64,000 bases of DNA from Palsa-883 sp963847615 (GTDB taxonomy: Bacteria; Pseudomonadota; Alphaproteobacteria; Acetobacterales; Acetobacteraceae): the NCBI GenBank assembly GCA_963847615.1, contig CAWKAN010000020.1, positions 248,001 through 312,000 of the forward strand. Direction: 5' to 3'. Shown here in pieces: positions 35,046 to 43,431 of this stretch. The notes under the pieces are model-generated. The model saw only the letters and a program-made list of their open reading frames with translations, did no database searches and was not told where the DNA came from. Position numbers and translations under genes: made by a program. The stretch's first letter is position 1. The number at the start of each line of letters is the position of its first letter.

Positions 35046-35879
35046 ATGGCAGAAACAACCGACCAGGTCGCGGCGCATTACGCCCGCCCGGACCTCGGCG
35101 AGACCATCCTGGCGGCCCTGCGCGCCGCGGGAAAGGATATCGACCGGCTGATCCCGGACAACCTGGCGGAGGTCGATCACTTCCACGGCAGGCGCCTCGA
35201 AGCGACCGAGGAACTGGCACGCCTGCTCGCCCCGCATGCCGAGGCGCATGTGCTGGATGTCGGCTGCGGCATCGGCGGACCGGCGCGCTACCTGGCGTAT
35301 CACCACCATTGCCGCGTCACCGGGCTCGACCTGACGCCGGAGTTCATTGCGGCAGCGGAATCCCTCACCGTGCGCACCGGCCTGGCGGACCGCGTGTCGT
35401 TTCGCCAGGGCGACGCCACCGCGCTGCCGTTCGCGGATGGAAGCTTCGATGCGGTGTGGACGCAGAACGCGGTGATGAACATCGCCGACCGGCCGCGCCT
35501 GTACGCCGAAATCGCCCGGGTGCTGAAGCCCGGCGGGCGATTGGCGATGCAGGACGTGATGCAGGGTCCTGCCGGCCCGCCGTTGTTTCCGGTGCCCTGG
35601 GCGCGCGAGCCGGCGATCAGCTTCCTGCTCACGCCGGAGGCGACGCGTGCCATGCTGGAAGCGGCCGGGTTCCAGGTGCTGAGCTGGGTGGACAACACGG
35701 AAGCCGCGCTCGCGCACGCCGCGGCGGAGCGCGCCCGCATCGCCGCCGCGCCGGCCCGGCCGACGCTTGGCATCGGGCTGATCGCCGGGGAGGATTTCCT
35801 CGAACGCTCCCGCAACTCCAACCGCAGCCTGCGCGAGGGGCGGACGCGGCTGATCAACGCGCTGCTGCAACGCGCCTAG
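35046..35879 (+). CDS. Class I SAM-dependent methyltransferase
   Basis: 277 aa. Motif I is VLDVGCGIGGPARYLA (~residue 63), motif II GLDLTPEFI, then FRQGDATALPFADGSFDAVW and RVLKPGGRLAMQDVM. The domain order and N-terminal DNLAEVDHFHGRRLEATEEL resemble the UbiE/sarcosine-dimethylglycine methyltransferase-like Methyltransf_11 group. Substrate is unknown. The 205 bp upstream (34841-35045) are GC-rich and hold no gene; downstream, the split multi-hairpin repeat begins 15 nt after the stop. Confidence 0.87.
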   Translation: MAETTDQVAAHYARPDLGETILAALRAAGKDIDRLIPDNLAEVDHFHGRRLEATEELARLLAPHAEAHVLDVGCGIGGPARYLAYHHHCRVTGLDLTPEFIAAAESLTVRTGLADRVSFRQGDATALPFADGSFDAVWTQNAVMNIADRPRLYAEIARVLKPGGRLAMQDVMQGPAGPPLFPVPWAREPAISFLLTPEATRAMLEAAGFQVLSWVDNTEAALAHAAAERARIAAAPARPTLGIGLIAGEDFLERSRNSNRSLREGRTRLINALLQRA

Positions 35880-35946
35880 GCATCGGCGGTGTCTGGACGC
35901 AGCAAAGTCGGGGCTCCGCCCCGAACCCCGCCAGGGGGCTTTGCCC

Positions 35947-37339
35947 CATACGCATCAGGATAAGGCCGAGACCGGGTAAATTATCTGCCTTCGTCGTTGT
36001 CGGCTGGGATCGGCGAGGAGTTTGTGCCAACGGGCGTCAGCGGCCAGCACGGTGTGCAGGTTGCCCGGCCCGTGTATGGCGATGCGCAACGCTTCGACGG
36101 TAATCTTACAGAGCCGCCACAAGGATGGTGCGCGCCCGTGGTCAGCAAGGTCCTGAGGGGAAAGATTCCAGGAGTTCCTGGTTCATGTCGTCGCTCAGCA
36201 AGGCCATGATCAGGTGAGCATACAGCCAACTCAGGCTGCCGCGCTCGGTGCGGGTCGGTAATCGGTCGATATGGATCAAGGATTTCAGCCGCTTAAACGC
36301 CAACTCGATTTGCCATCTCAACCGATAGACGGCGCAGATCTCGCTCGCCGGGATCTCGGCCGGCAACGAGGTGACCAGCACCATGAAGCCGGCCGCGACC
36401 AGGCTGCGCGGGTCGAGCCTCTGCTGATCGCGGCTGGCCCTGCGTTTCAGCTTCTGGCGGTTGGCCTCGGCCTTGTCGGCGGGCAGCGCCAGGGCGATCA
36501 GGCGCAGCGCCAGCGGCGCGGTTTGCTGCGCGGAATCGCCCACCAGCTGCACCGCCCACTCGTGCGCCCGGGTTTCCCCCGGCAGCCCGGCGAGCGTCTC
36601 GATCAGGTTGAACGGTCCCCCCTTGGCATCGCGCAGCACCAGCGCATGCCAGCCAACCCGCACGATGAAGTCGCGGCTTTGCGGGCCAAACGCATCGAGG
36701 CACGCGCGCAGTTCGCGCGCTCTGGCATAGCCGCGATCGGCGATCGCCACCTCGCCGGGCGTCGGCGCACAGCGCAGCAGCGATTCCGCGCCTCGCCCGT
36801 CGCTGACCTCCAGATGATGGAAACCGCCACGGCCAAGATCGTAGACCGCATGGACCCGCCAGTCGGTCCCTTTGCTGCCCGGACGGCTGACCGTGCTGCC
36901 ATCGATCAGGTGCAGGCAACGCCCCGCCCACAGCACCGGTGGGCCGGTCCTGGCCGCCAGCAAACGTTGCGTCATGGCGCTGAGGAAGGCCACCGATCGG
37001 TGCAGCCGCTCGTTCAGCGACTGCCCGGTCAACTCGGCCAGGCCGATCTGATGCGCCCAACTGGCGGTCTCTTGCAGGCTTTTGCCGCCCGGGCCGTGCG
37101 CCAGGCATAGCAGGGCCAGCGTCTCGCCATCGCCGATGCCGTCGCCGCGGCGGCGCTTGATGGCACCCGTCGCGCGGGCCAGGGCGTCAACGTCCAGATC
37201 GGCGGGAAGACGGGCCGCAATCGCTGGCCAGCCGCCCTCGGTGGGGGATGCTTGCGTGTGCATCTCCGCCATGAATCGTACTACAACGCGTCGTACGAAG
37301 GATTTTCTTCTCCCGCAGGAGATTATCCTGATGCGTATG
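35947..37339. mobile_element. IS4-family insertion sequence
   Basis: About 1393 bp bounded by 17 bp perfect terminal inverted repeats CATACGCATCAGGATAA. Flanked by an 11 bp direct duplication GGGCTTTGCCC (35936-35946 and 37340-37350). Because the target is itself a palindrome, the ends could be drawn 1 bp further in (16 bp repeats, 13 bp duplication). It carries one transposase gene. Confidence 0.88.
36142..37272 (-). CDS. IS4-family DDE transposase
   Basis: 376 aa from ATG 37272, which lies inside the IS; a longer frame runs past the IS end and is not used. Catalytic Asp residues are in HLIDGSTVSRPG and EVAIADRGYARARE. The Glu lies in YRLRWQIELAFKRLK, which shows the exact IS4 spacing Y-2-R-3-E-6-K. 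The C-terminal RLPTRTERGSLSWLYAHLIM is also typical. All motifs are intact, so the element could still be active. Between the stop codon and the left end lie ~195 bp of non-coding IS sequence. Confidence 0.92.
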   Translation of the reverse strand: MAEMHTQASPTEGGWPAIAARLPADLDVDALARATGAIKRRRGDGIGDGETLALLCLAHGPGGKSLQETASWAHQIGLAELTGQSLNERLHRSVAFLSAMTQRLLAARTGPPVLWAGRCLHLIDGSTVSRPGSKGTDWRVHAVYDLGRGGFHHLEVSDGRGAESLLRCAPTPGEVAIADRGYARARELRACLDAFGPQSRDFIVRVGWHALVLRDAKGGPFNLIETLAGLPGETRAHEWAVQLVGDSAQQTAPLALRLIALALPADKAEANRQKLKRRASRDQQRLDPRSLVAAGFMVLVTSLPAEIPASEICAVYRLRWQIELAFKRLKSLIHIDRLPTRTERGSLSWLYAHLIMALLSDDMNQELLESFPSGPC

Positions 37340-37362
37340 GGGCTTTGCCCCCTGGACCCCCA

Positions 37363-37385
37363 CCCCCGGGTCAAGTGCCCGGGGG
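37363..37385. repeat. CCCGGGTCAAG..CCCGGG mini-hairpin inside multi-hairpin copy 2
   Basis: 23 nt: five C, GGGTCAAGTGCCC, five G. It replaces the CCAGAGGCGAAGCCTCTGG hairpin of copy 1. Confidence 0.6.
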
Positions 37386-37629
37386 CAGGCGCGGCAGCGG
37401 CCTCTGGACTTCATGACTGGGAGTGTGGGGAGGGGAAGGGGGCGTGTGGGCGAGGCGAATGGGCGCCGTCCGGCGCGCCGGACGGCGCCCCTTCGCCTCG
37501 CCCACACGCCCCCTCCCCCTCCCCACACTCCCAGTGAAGGGTTCCAAGGGCTCCGCCCTTGGCGGGGTTCCAAGGGGGCAGCGCCCCTTGGTGGGGTCTG
37601 GGGCGAAGCCCCAGCCTTGCTGCGTCCGG

Positions 37630-38398
37630 TCACGGTCGGATGACCAGGCCGCCGTCCACGTGCAGCGCCTGGCCGGTGATATAGGCGGCGCCCGGCGAGG
37701 CCAGGAACGCCACCGCGGCGGCCACGTCGTCCGGCAAGCCCAGCCGGCCCAGCGGGATCCGCGCCGTCTGCGCCGCTGCCTGTGCCGGGGTGAACGCGGC
37801 GTGGGCGCCGGCGTCCTTGCGGATGAAGCCGGGGATCACCGCGTTCACCGTCACCGCGGAGGGCGCCAGCTCGATCGCCAGGGCGCGCACCAGCGCCTCG
37901 CTCGCCGCCTTGGCGGCGGCCGAGGCGGGGAACACCGCCAGATCGGTGCGGAAGGCGTGCGCGACGAAGCTGGACACCGCGACGATGCGCGGATCGCGCC
38001 CGGCGATGAGGTGGGGCAGGGCGGCCCGCGCCAGGCGGAAGAAGGCGCCATGGATCGCCTCCATCGAGCGGGTCATTGCCGGCGTCGGTCAACTCGGCGA
38101 ATCTGGTCCGGTCGGCGAAACCGGCATTGCTGACCAGCACGTCGAGGCCGCCGAAGCGCTCGGTCGCAAGGCGCACCAGGGACGCGGCGGTCTCGGGCGC
38201 GATCAGGTCGCCCAGGGCGGGCTCGGCCTGCCCGCCGGCGGCGCGCACCGCCGCGGCGACCGCTTCGGCGCCGGCGCGGTTGGCCCGCGTGTGCACCAGG
38301 ATCGCGACGCCGGGGCCGGCCAGCGCGCGGCAGACCGCGGCACCGATGCCGCTGGCCGCGCCGGTCACCAGTGCCACGCGCCTGATGGGTTCGCTCAT
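37630..38398 (-). pseudogene. SDR family oxidoreductase, frameshifted
   Basis: ATG at 38398. The first frame reads VALVTGAASGIGAAVCRALA, LVSNAGFADRTRFAELTDA. The second, from about 38080, reads AMTRSMEAIHGAFFRLARAA, then VSSFVAHAF, AVIPGFIRKD and ITGQALHVDGGLV to a stop at 37630. The break lies in GACGCCGGCAATGACC and equals one extra G. The Tyr position of the YxxxK motif also reads FPASAAAK, so the canonical catalytic Tyr is replaced. Downstream of FTR1 on the same strand; the start is 64 nt after the FTR1 stop. Confidence 0.8.
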
Positions 38399-38462
38399 GG
38401 TCTTCCCCCGTGTCGCCCTCGGCCGGGGTCCTGCGTCGGCGGGCCGGGACGGCCGCGCCAGC

Positions 38463-39299
38463 CTACTCGGCCGCGGCGCTCGCCGTCCGCGCCGGCACGT
38501 CCCCGCGCACCGCGCGCGCGGCGCCCCAGATCAGTGCCAGCGTCGCCGCATAGGCGAGCAACTGCAAGCCGTCCGGCTGGTCCGAATAGCCCACCAGCGT
38601 GTGCGCCAGCCGGCCCGGCAGCGAGCCCTCGGAGAGCACGAAGCTGGTGTCCCACAGCGGTGCCAGCAGGACATTGGCGTAGCCGCCCTGCTGCAGGAAG
38701 GCGACCGCCTGGCTCGCCATGCCGGCCGCCACCAGCATGATCAGCCAGCCGGTCACGTTCAGCATCTTGCCGGTGGGGATGGCGAGCAGCCCGCGATAGA
38801 CCAGCCAGGCCAGCGCCACGCCGGCTGCCACGCCAAGCGCGCCGCCGATCGCCATGCCGCCGGCCGTGGTGCCGCCGGCGACGGCGATGCCGTAGAGGAA
38901 CAGCACGACCTCGGAGCCCTCGCGCAGCACGGCGATCGCCACGACGACGCCGAGCGCGGAGGGCGAGCGGGTGCCCTGGCTGACCTGCGAGCCGAGGCTG
39001 CGCATGTCGCGCGCCACCTCGCGGCCATGGCTGGCCATCCAGATCGTGTGCCAGGCCAGCATGACCACGGCGCAGCCCAGGACGCAGGCCTGGAACAGCT
39101 CCGCCCCGGCGCCGTTGAACAGCGCGGCGAGTTCCCCGGCGAAGGTGGCGAGCAGGCCGGCGCCGAGCAGGCCGGCCAGTACGCCGAGCGTGACCAGGCG
39201 TCCGCGGCCGGGCACCGAGCGGGTTGCCGCCAGCACGATGCCGACGATCAGCCCGGCCTCCATCACCTCGCGAAAGACGATCAGCAGGGCGGCGAGCAT
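38463..39299 (-). CDS. FTR1-family iron permease
   Basis: 278 aa, seven predicted membrane helices. Iron-coordinating motifs of the FTR1/EfeU family are FREVMEA in helix 1 (R-E-x-x-E) and REGSE in AVLREGSEVVLFLYG. The transporter moves Fe3+ across the inner membrane, normally with partner proteins EfeO/EfeB or a copper oxidase; none is nearby. A Fur-like operator lies 20-40 bp upstream of the start, consistent with iron repression. The SDR pseudogene follows on the same strand. Confidence 0.88.
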   Translation of the reverse strand: MLAALLIVFREVMEAGLIVGIVLAATRSVPGRGRLVTLGVLAGLLGAGLLATFAGELAALFNGAGAELFQACVLGCAVVMLAWHTIWMASHGREVARDMRSLGSQVSQGTRSPSALGVVVAIAVLREGSEVVLFLYGIAVAGGTTAGGMAIGGALGVAAGVALAWLVYRGLLAIPTGKMLNVTGWLIMLVAAGMASQAVAFLQQGGYANVLLAPLWDTSFVLSEGSLPGRLAHTLVGYSDQPDGLQLLAYAATLALIWGAARAVRGDVPARTASAAAE

Positions 39300-39318
39300 T
39301 CTGGGGCTTCCTGCACGC

Positions 39319-39340
39319 TATTGAGAACTATTCGCAATTG
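39319..39340 (-). promoter_or_regulatory. Fur-like box upstream of the FTR1 permease
   Basis: TATTGAGAACTATTCGCAAT (on minus: ATTGCGAATAGTTCTCAATA) is an A/T-rich interrupted palindrome of Fur-box type in otherwise GC-rich DNA. It lies 20 bp from the FTR1 start codon and so overlaps or abuts the promoter. Confidence 0.6.
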
Positions 39341-39423
39341 GTTGCAACAGGTAGCGTTGCCGCGCGGGCAGGTCAAGGGCCAACGTGGGGGGCAAGGCGA
39401 CGGGCCAAGGCGATGGGCGATCG

Positions 39424-39484
39424 TGGGGGGGGGAGGCGCGGGGGGCGATCGCGGGGGGCGATCGCGGGGGGCGGCGCGGGGGTT
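39424..39484. repeat. G-rich tandem repeat
   Basis: Runs of 6-9 G separated by CGATCG units; the core CGATCGCGGGGGG repeats about three times. Could form G-quadruplexes. The remainder of 39341-39695 contains no gene. Confidence 0.6.
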
Positions 39485-39695
39485 GGCGCGACCGGCCTGC
39501 CCGGCCAGGCGAGCACGCCATGTCATCCTGATATCAATACGGAATTGGCTTGGCTCCTCGCGGCCAATCGTCGCGCAGCAAACCATCGCGCCGCGTCACA
39601 CCAGCCGATGGTGCAGGCCGGTGGCGGTTGACACCCGTCACGCCCGACGCCCACCTTGCGCCGCATTCAACCAGCGGAAACACGAGGGCACCACG

Positions 39696-41489
39696 ATGGC
39701 CGCACATCAGGGTGAAGACGCCGGGCGCCTGCGCAGCCGGCGCTGGTTCGACAACCCGGCCGATCCGGCGATGACCGCGCTGTATCTCGAGCGCTACATG
39801 AACTACGGCATCACCCCCGAAGAATTGCGCGGCGGAAAGCCGATCATCGGCATCGCGCAGACCGGCTCCGACCTGTCGCCGTGCAACCGCCACCACATCG
39901 AGCTCGCGTCGCGCGTGCGCGACGGCATCCGCGCCGCCGGCGGCGTGCCGCTGGAGTTCCCGATCCACCCGATCCAGGAGACCGGCAAGCGCCCCACCGC
40001 GGCGTTGGACCGCAACCTGGCCTATCTGTCGCTGGTCGAGGTGCTGCACGGCTATCCGATCGACGGCGTGGTGCTGACCACCGGCTGCGACAAGACCACG
40101 CCGGCCTGCCTGATGGGCGCGGCGACGGTGAACATCCCGGCGATCGTGCTGTCCGGCGGGCCGATGCTGGACGGCTGGTGGCAGGGGCGCCTGTCCGGCT
40201 CCGGCACGATCGTGTGGGAGGGCCGCAAGCTCTTCGCCGAGGGCAAGATCGGCTACGACGAGTTCATGCAGATGGTGTCGTCCTCTGCACCTTCCGTCGG
40301 GCACTGCAACACGATGGGCACGGCGACGTCGATGAATTCGCTGGCGGAATCGTTGGGCATGTCGCTGCCGGGCTGCGCTGCCATTCCGGCACCGTATCGC
40401 GAGCGCGGCTGGATGGCATACGAGACCGGCCGGCGCATCGTCGAGATGGTGCAGGAGAATTTGCGCCCGTCCGACATTATGACGCAGCAGGCGTTCGAGA
40501 ACGCGGTGGTGGCCGCGGCGGCGCTCGGCGCCTCGTCGAACTGCCCGATCCACATGGTGGCGATCGCCCGGCACATGGGGGTGGAGCACACGCTGGACGA
40601 CTGGCAGCGGCTGGGGCCGGAGATCCCGCTGCTGTGCGACGTGCAGCCGGCCGGGCGGTTCCTCGGCGAGCGGTTCCATCGCGCCGGCGGCGTGCCCGCG
40701 GTGCTGAAGGAGCTGCTGGCCGCCGGCAAGCTGCACGGCGAGGCGATGACGGTGACCGGCAAGACGCTGGCGGAGAACCTGAAGGACATCCCGGACGGCG
40801 AGCGCGAGGTGATCCGTTCCTATGGCGCGCCGATGAAGGAAGCCGCCGGCTATGTGGTGATGTCGGGCAACCTGTTCGACAGCGCGGTGATGAAGATCAG
40901 CGTGATCGACCAGGAGTTCCGCAGCCGTTTCCTGTCCAACCCGGACCGCCCGAACGTGTTCGAGGGCAAGGCGATCGTGTTCGAGGGGCCGGAGGACTAC
41001 CACCAGCGCATCGAGGACCCCGACCTCGGCGTCGAGGAACAATCGGTGCTGGTCATCCGGAATTGCGGCCCGGTCGGTTATCCGGGCAGTGCCGAGGTGG
41101 TGAACATGCAGCCGCCGGCGGCACTGATGAAGCAAGGGGTGACGACGCTGCCGACGATGGGGGACGGGCGGCAGTCGGGCACCTCGGGCTCGCCGTCGAT
41201 CCTGAACGTTTCGCCGGAGGCCGCGGTGGGCGGTGGGCTGGCGCTGCTGCGCACCGGCGACCGGGTCCGCATCGATCTCACCACGCGCAAGGTGGACGTG
41301 CTGCTGGCGCCGGGCGAACTGGAGCGCCGCCGCGCGGCGTGGACGCCGCCGAAGCTGGTGAACATGACGCCGTGGGAGGAGATCTACCGGAGCATGGTCG
41401 GCCAGCTCGGCACCGGGGCGTGCCTGGAGCCGGCGACGCTCTATCTGAACGTGATCGAGACGCGGGGCGAGAGCCGGAACAATCACTGA
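39696..41489 (+). CDS. IlvD/Edd family dehydratase, probably sugar-acid (pentonate/hexonate) type
   Basis: 597 aa [2Fe-2S] dehydratase; ATG at 39696 behind GAGG. Cluster cysteines are C63 (SDLSPCNRHH), C131 (TTGCDKTTPAC) and C204 (SVGHCNTMGT), with D132/K133 next to the second. Catalytic Ser lies in GDGRQSGTSGSPSILNVSPE. The cysteine spacing and the GYPIDGVVLTTGCDKTTP segment match the L-arabinonate/D-xylonate dehydratase branch rather than dihydroxyacid dehydratase of branched-chain synthesis. It would form a 2-keto-3-deoxy sugar acid. The SDR and FAH hydrolase at 43.4-45.1 kb could process such a product. Confidence 0.88.
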   Translation: MAAHQGEDAGRLRSRRWFDNPADPAMTALYLERYMNYGITPEELRGGKPIIGIAQTGSDLSPCNRHHIELASRVRDGIRAAGGVPLEFPIHPIQETGKRPTAALDRNLAYLSLVEVLHGYPIDGVVLTTGCDKTTPACLMGAATVNIPAIVLSGGPMLDGWWQGRLSGSGTIVWEGRKLFAEGKIGYDEFMQMVSSSAPSVGHCNTMGTATSMNSLAESLGMSLPGCAAIPAPYRERGWMAYETGRRIVEMVQENLRPSDIMTQQAFENAVVAAAALGASSNCPIHMVAIARHMGVEHTLDDWQRLGPEIPLLCDVQPAGRFLGERFHRAGGVPAVLKELLAAGKLHGEAMTVTGKTLAENLKDIPDGEREVIRSYGAPMKEAAGYVVMSGNLFDSAVMKISVIDQEFRSRFLSNPDRPNVFEGKAIVFEGPEDYHQRIEDPDLGVEEQSVLVIRNCGPVGYPGSAEVVNMQPPAALMKQGVTTLPTMGDGRQSGTSGSPSILNVSPEAAVGGGLALLRTGDRVRIDLTTRKVDVLLAPGELERRRAAWTPPKLVNMTPWEEIYRSMVGQLGTGACLEPATLYLNVIETRGESRNNH

Positions 41490-41524
41490 GGGCTGTGCCG
41501 GCCCCGCCATTGTGGTAGGCTGAC

Positions 41525-41821
41525 ATGATGCGACGCGATGAGGCCATGGCCCGGCTCAAGGCACACGAGGCCGAGCTGAAACAGCTCGGCATCGAGCATC
41601 TTTTCATGTTCGGCTCGACTGCCCGCGGCGAGGCGCGCCCTGACTCGGACGTCGATCTGTTCTTCGATCACCCGGAGGGCTCGATGGGCCTGTTGCGGCT
41701 GCTGGAGGTGAAAGAGCGCGCCGCCAGCATTCTCGGGCACCGGACCGACATCATGACCCGGCGTAGCCTGCATCCGGTCTTGCGCGAACGGATCGAAGCC
41801 GCGGCGTTGCAAGTCTTCTAG
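41525..41821 (+). CDS. mntA: MntA-type nucleotidyltransferase antitoxin
   Basis: 98 aa minimal nucleotidyltransferase with the motif G30-S31-x10-D42-x-D44 (FMFGSTARGEARPDSDVDLF). In type VII toxin-antitoxin systems this protein AMPylates the HepT toxin near its active site and neutralises it. Its stop codon shares one base with the GTG start of the HepT-like gene, which is the usual tight MNT-HEPN coupling. The third acidic residue is likely the Asp in HRTDIMTRR. Confidence 0.88.
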   Translation: MMRRDEAMARLKAHEAELKQLGIEHLFMFGSTARGEARPDSDVDLFFDHPEGSMGLLRLLEVKERAASILGHRTDIMTRRSLHPVLRERIEAAALQVF

Positions 41822-42195
41822 TGGCCCAGCGCTCCCAGTTGCTGCGCCTGGTCGACATCGTTGAGTCGATCGAGCACATCCGCGGCGAGACGCACCGTGT
41901 CACCTACGAGACATTCAAGACCGACTGGCGAACGCGGTGGCTGGTCGAGCGCGGCCTGGAGATCGTCTCGGAAGCCAGCCGACATCTGAGCGGCGAACTG
42001 AAGGATCGCCATCCCGACATCCCGTGGCGGCGGATCGCCGGCATCGGCAATGTGCTGCGCCATGACTATGAGCGCACGGCTCCCGATGTGCTGTGGCGCG
42101 CGATACAGGACGATATATCCGCACTGGAGGCCGTGTGCCGTGAGGAACTGGCGGCGGAACGGGCTCGCGAACAAGGGGCCAGCGGTGGCGTCTGA
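41821..42195 (+). CDS. hepT: HepT-like (DUF86/HEPN) ribonuclease toxin
   Basis: 124 aa all-helical HEPN domain protein, GTG start at 41821. The active-site region reads RRIAGIGNVLRHDYERT: H81 and Y83 of the R-x4-6-H-x-Y motif are present, with R80 directly before the His. The more usual Arg in the preceding GxRN position is Gly (GIGN). The Tyr of HxY is the known target of MntA AMPylation. Located between the sugar-acid dehydratase and the LLM gene. Confidence 0.85.
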   Translation: MAQRSQLLRLVDIVESIEHIRGETHRVTYETFKTDWRTRWLVERGLEIVSEASRHLSGELKDRHPDIPWRRIAGIGNVLRHDYERTAPDVLWRAIQDDISALEAVCREELAAERAREQGASGGV

Positions 42196-42243
42196 TACCT
42201 GACGCCGAACCCCGTGCGGCCGCACTCATTCGAGGAGACATCC

Positions 42244-43314
42244 ATGCAGTTCGGCATCGCCATCCCGACCGCCGCGGACTCCTGGCGCCTGGTGCGCCGG
42301 GCGGAGGAACTCGGCTTCTCCAACGCCTGGTTCTTCGACACCCAGATGCTCAGCGCCGATCCCTTCGTCGCCATGGCCGCCGCCGCGATGAAGACCACGC
42401 GGATCAAGCTCGGCACCGGCGTGCTGATCCCGTCGAACCGCATCGCCCCGGTCGCCGCCACCGCCTTCGCCTCGCTCAACAAGCTGGCGCCCGGGCGGAT
42501 CATCTTCGGCGTCAGCACTGGCTTCACCGGACGGCGCACCATGGGGCTCGGCGCGGTCAGGCTCGCCGACATGGAACGCTACATCCACGTGGTCCAGGCG
42601 CTGTGGCGCGGCGAAACGGTGGACTTCGCGGTCGAGGGCAAGACCCACCCGATTCGCCTGCTGAACCCCGAGCTCGGCCTGGTCAACGTCGCCGACCCGA
42701 TGCCGCTGTTCATCGCCGCCTCCGGCCCGAAGGCGCGGGCGCTGACGGCAAAGCTCGGCGCCGGCTGGATCGACAACGTCGCCGATGTCGAGCGCGGCGC
42801 CGCCACCCTGGCGCAGATGTGCACCGCCTGGTCCCACGCCGGCCGCGCCGCCGACGCGCTGACCGCCGTCGCCTGGATCGGCGGGGCGGTGCTGGACGAG
42901 GGCGAGCCCGCCGACAGCCCGCGCGCCATGGCGGTGGCCGGGCCGCGCGCGTCGATGCTGCTGCACCGGGCCGCCGACACCGCGCTCGGCGACTACCCCG
43001 CGCCGCTGGCGATGCGCCCGGAATTCGCCGCCGCGGCCGAGGCCTATGTCGCCCACGCGCGCGGCTTCCAGCCAGCCAACGCCTACTACCTCGCCAACCA
43101 CCGCGGCCACCTGATGTTCGTCCGCCCCGACGAGCGGCCGTTCATCACCGCCGAAATGATCAGGCGCACCAGCTTCACCGGCACCGAACGCGAGATCAAG
43201 GCCCGCGTCGGCGCGCTGGCCGACGCCGGGTTCAGCCAGGCGGTGGTCTCCGTCCCGCCCGGCCAGGAGCACATGATCGAGGATTGGGGCCGCATCCGCC
43301 GGGCCTTCCGCTGA
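42244..43314 (+). CDS. LLM class flavin-dependent oxidoreductase
   Basis: 356 aa luciferase-like barrel, ATG at 42244 after GAGGAGACATCC. Family features are FSNAWFFDTQMLSADPFVAM, IKLGTGVLIPSNRIAPVAAT, GRIIFGVSTGFTGRRTMGLG and PMPLFIAASGPKARALTAKL. Reads as a single-component or two-component FMN/F420-type oxidoreductase; the reductase partner is not visible. Followed on the same strand by an SDR (117 nt) and an FAH-family hydrolase, suggesting one degradative unit. Confidence 0.85.
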   Translation: MQFGIAIPTAADSWRLVRRAEELGFSNAWFFDTQMLSADPFVAMAAAAMKTTRIKLGTGVLIPSNRIAPVAATAFASLNKLAPGRIIFGVSTGFTGRRTMGLGAVRLADMERYIHVVQALWRGETVDFAVEGKTHPIRLLNPELGLVNVADPMPLFIAASGPKARALTAKLGAGWIDNVADVERGAATLAQMCTAWSHAGRAADALTAVAWIGGAVLDEGEPADSPRAMAVAGPRASMLLHRAADTALGDYPAPLAMRPEFAAAAEAYVAHARGFQPANAYYLANHRGHLMFVRPDERPFITAEMIRRTSFTGTEREIKARVGALADAGFSQAVVSVPPGQEHMIEDWGRIRRAFR

Positions 43315-43431
43315 ACCGGGAAACCTCGTATCGACTCGGACGACTCACGGGCGACCTGACTGCCAGTGGGATCTGCCCAAGCCGGGAACCTCACCAGGCT
43401 GGGGGCACCTGCGCCAGCGACGGAGTGCACG

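Larger units (their letters stand above)
35895..37627. repeat. Multi-hairpin palindromic element, copy 2, split by an IS
   Basis: Left piece 35895-35946 and right piece 37340-37627 rejoin into the same element as copy 1 once the IS and one target duplication are removed. Ends are GGACGCAGCAA and TTGCTGCGTCC. In the right piece the third small hairpin is replaced by the mini-hairpin at 37363-37385. The central hairpin is intact at about 37414-37533. Confidence 0.85.
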
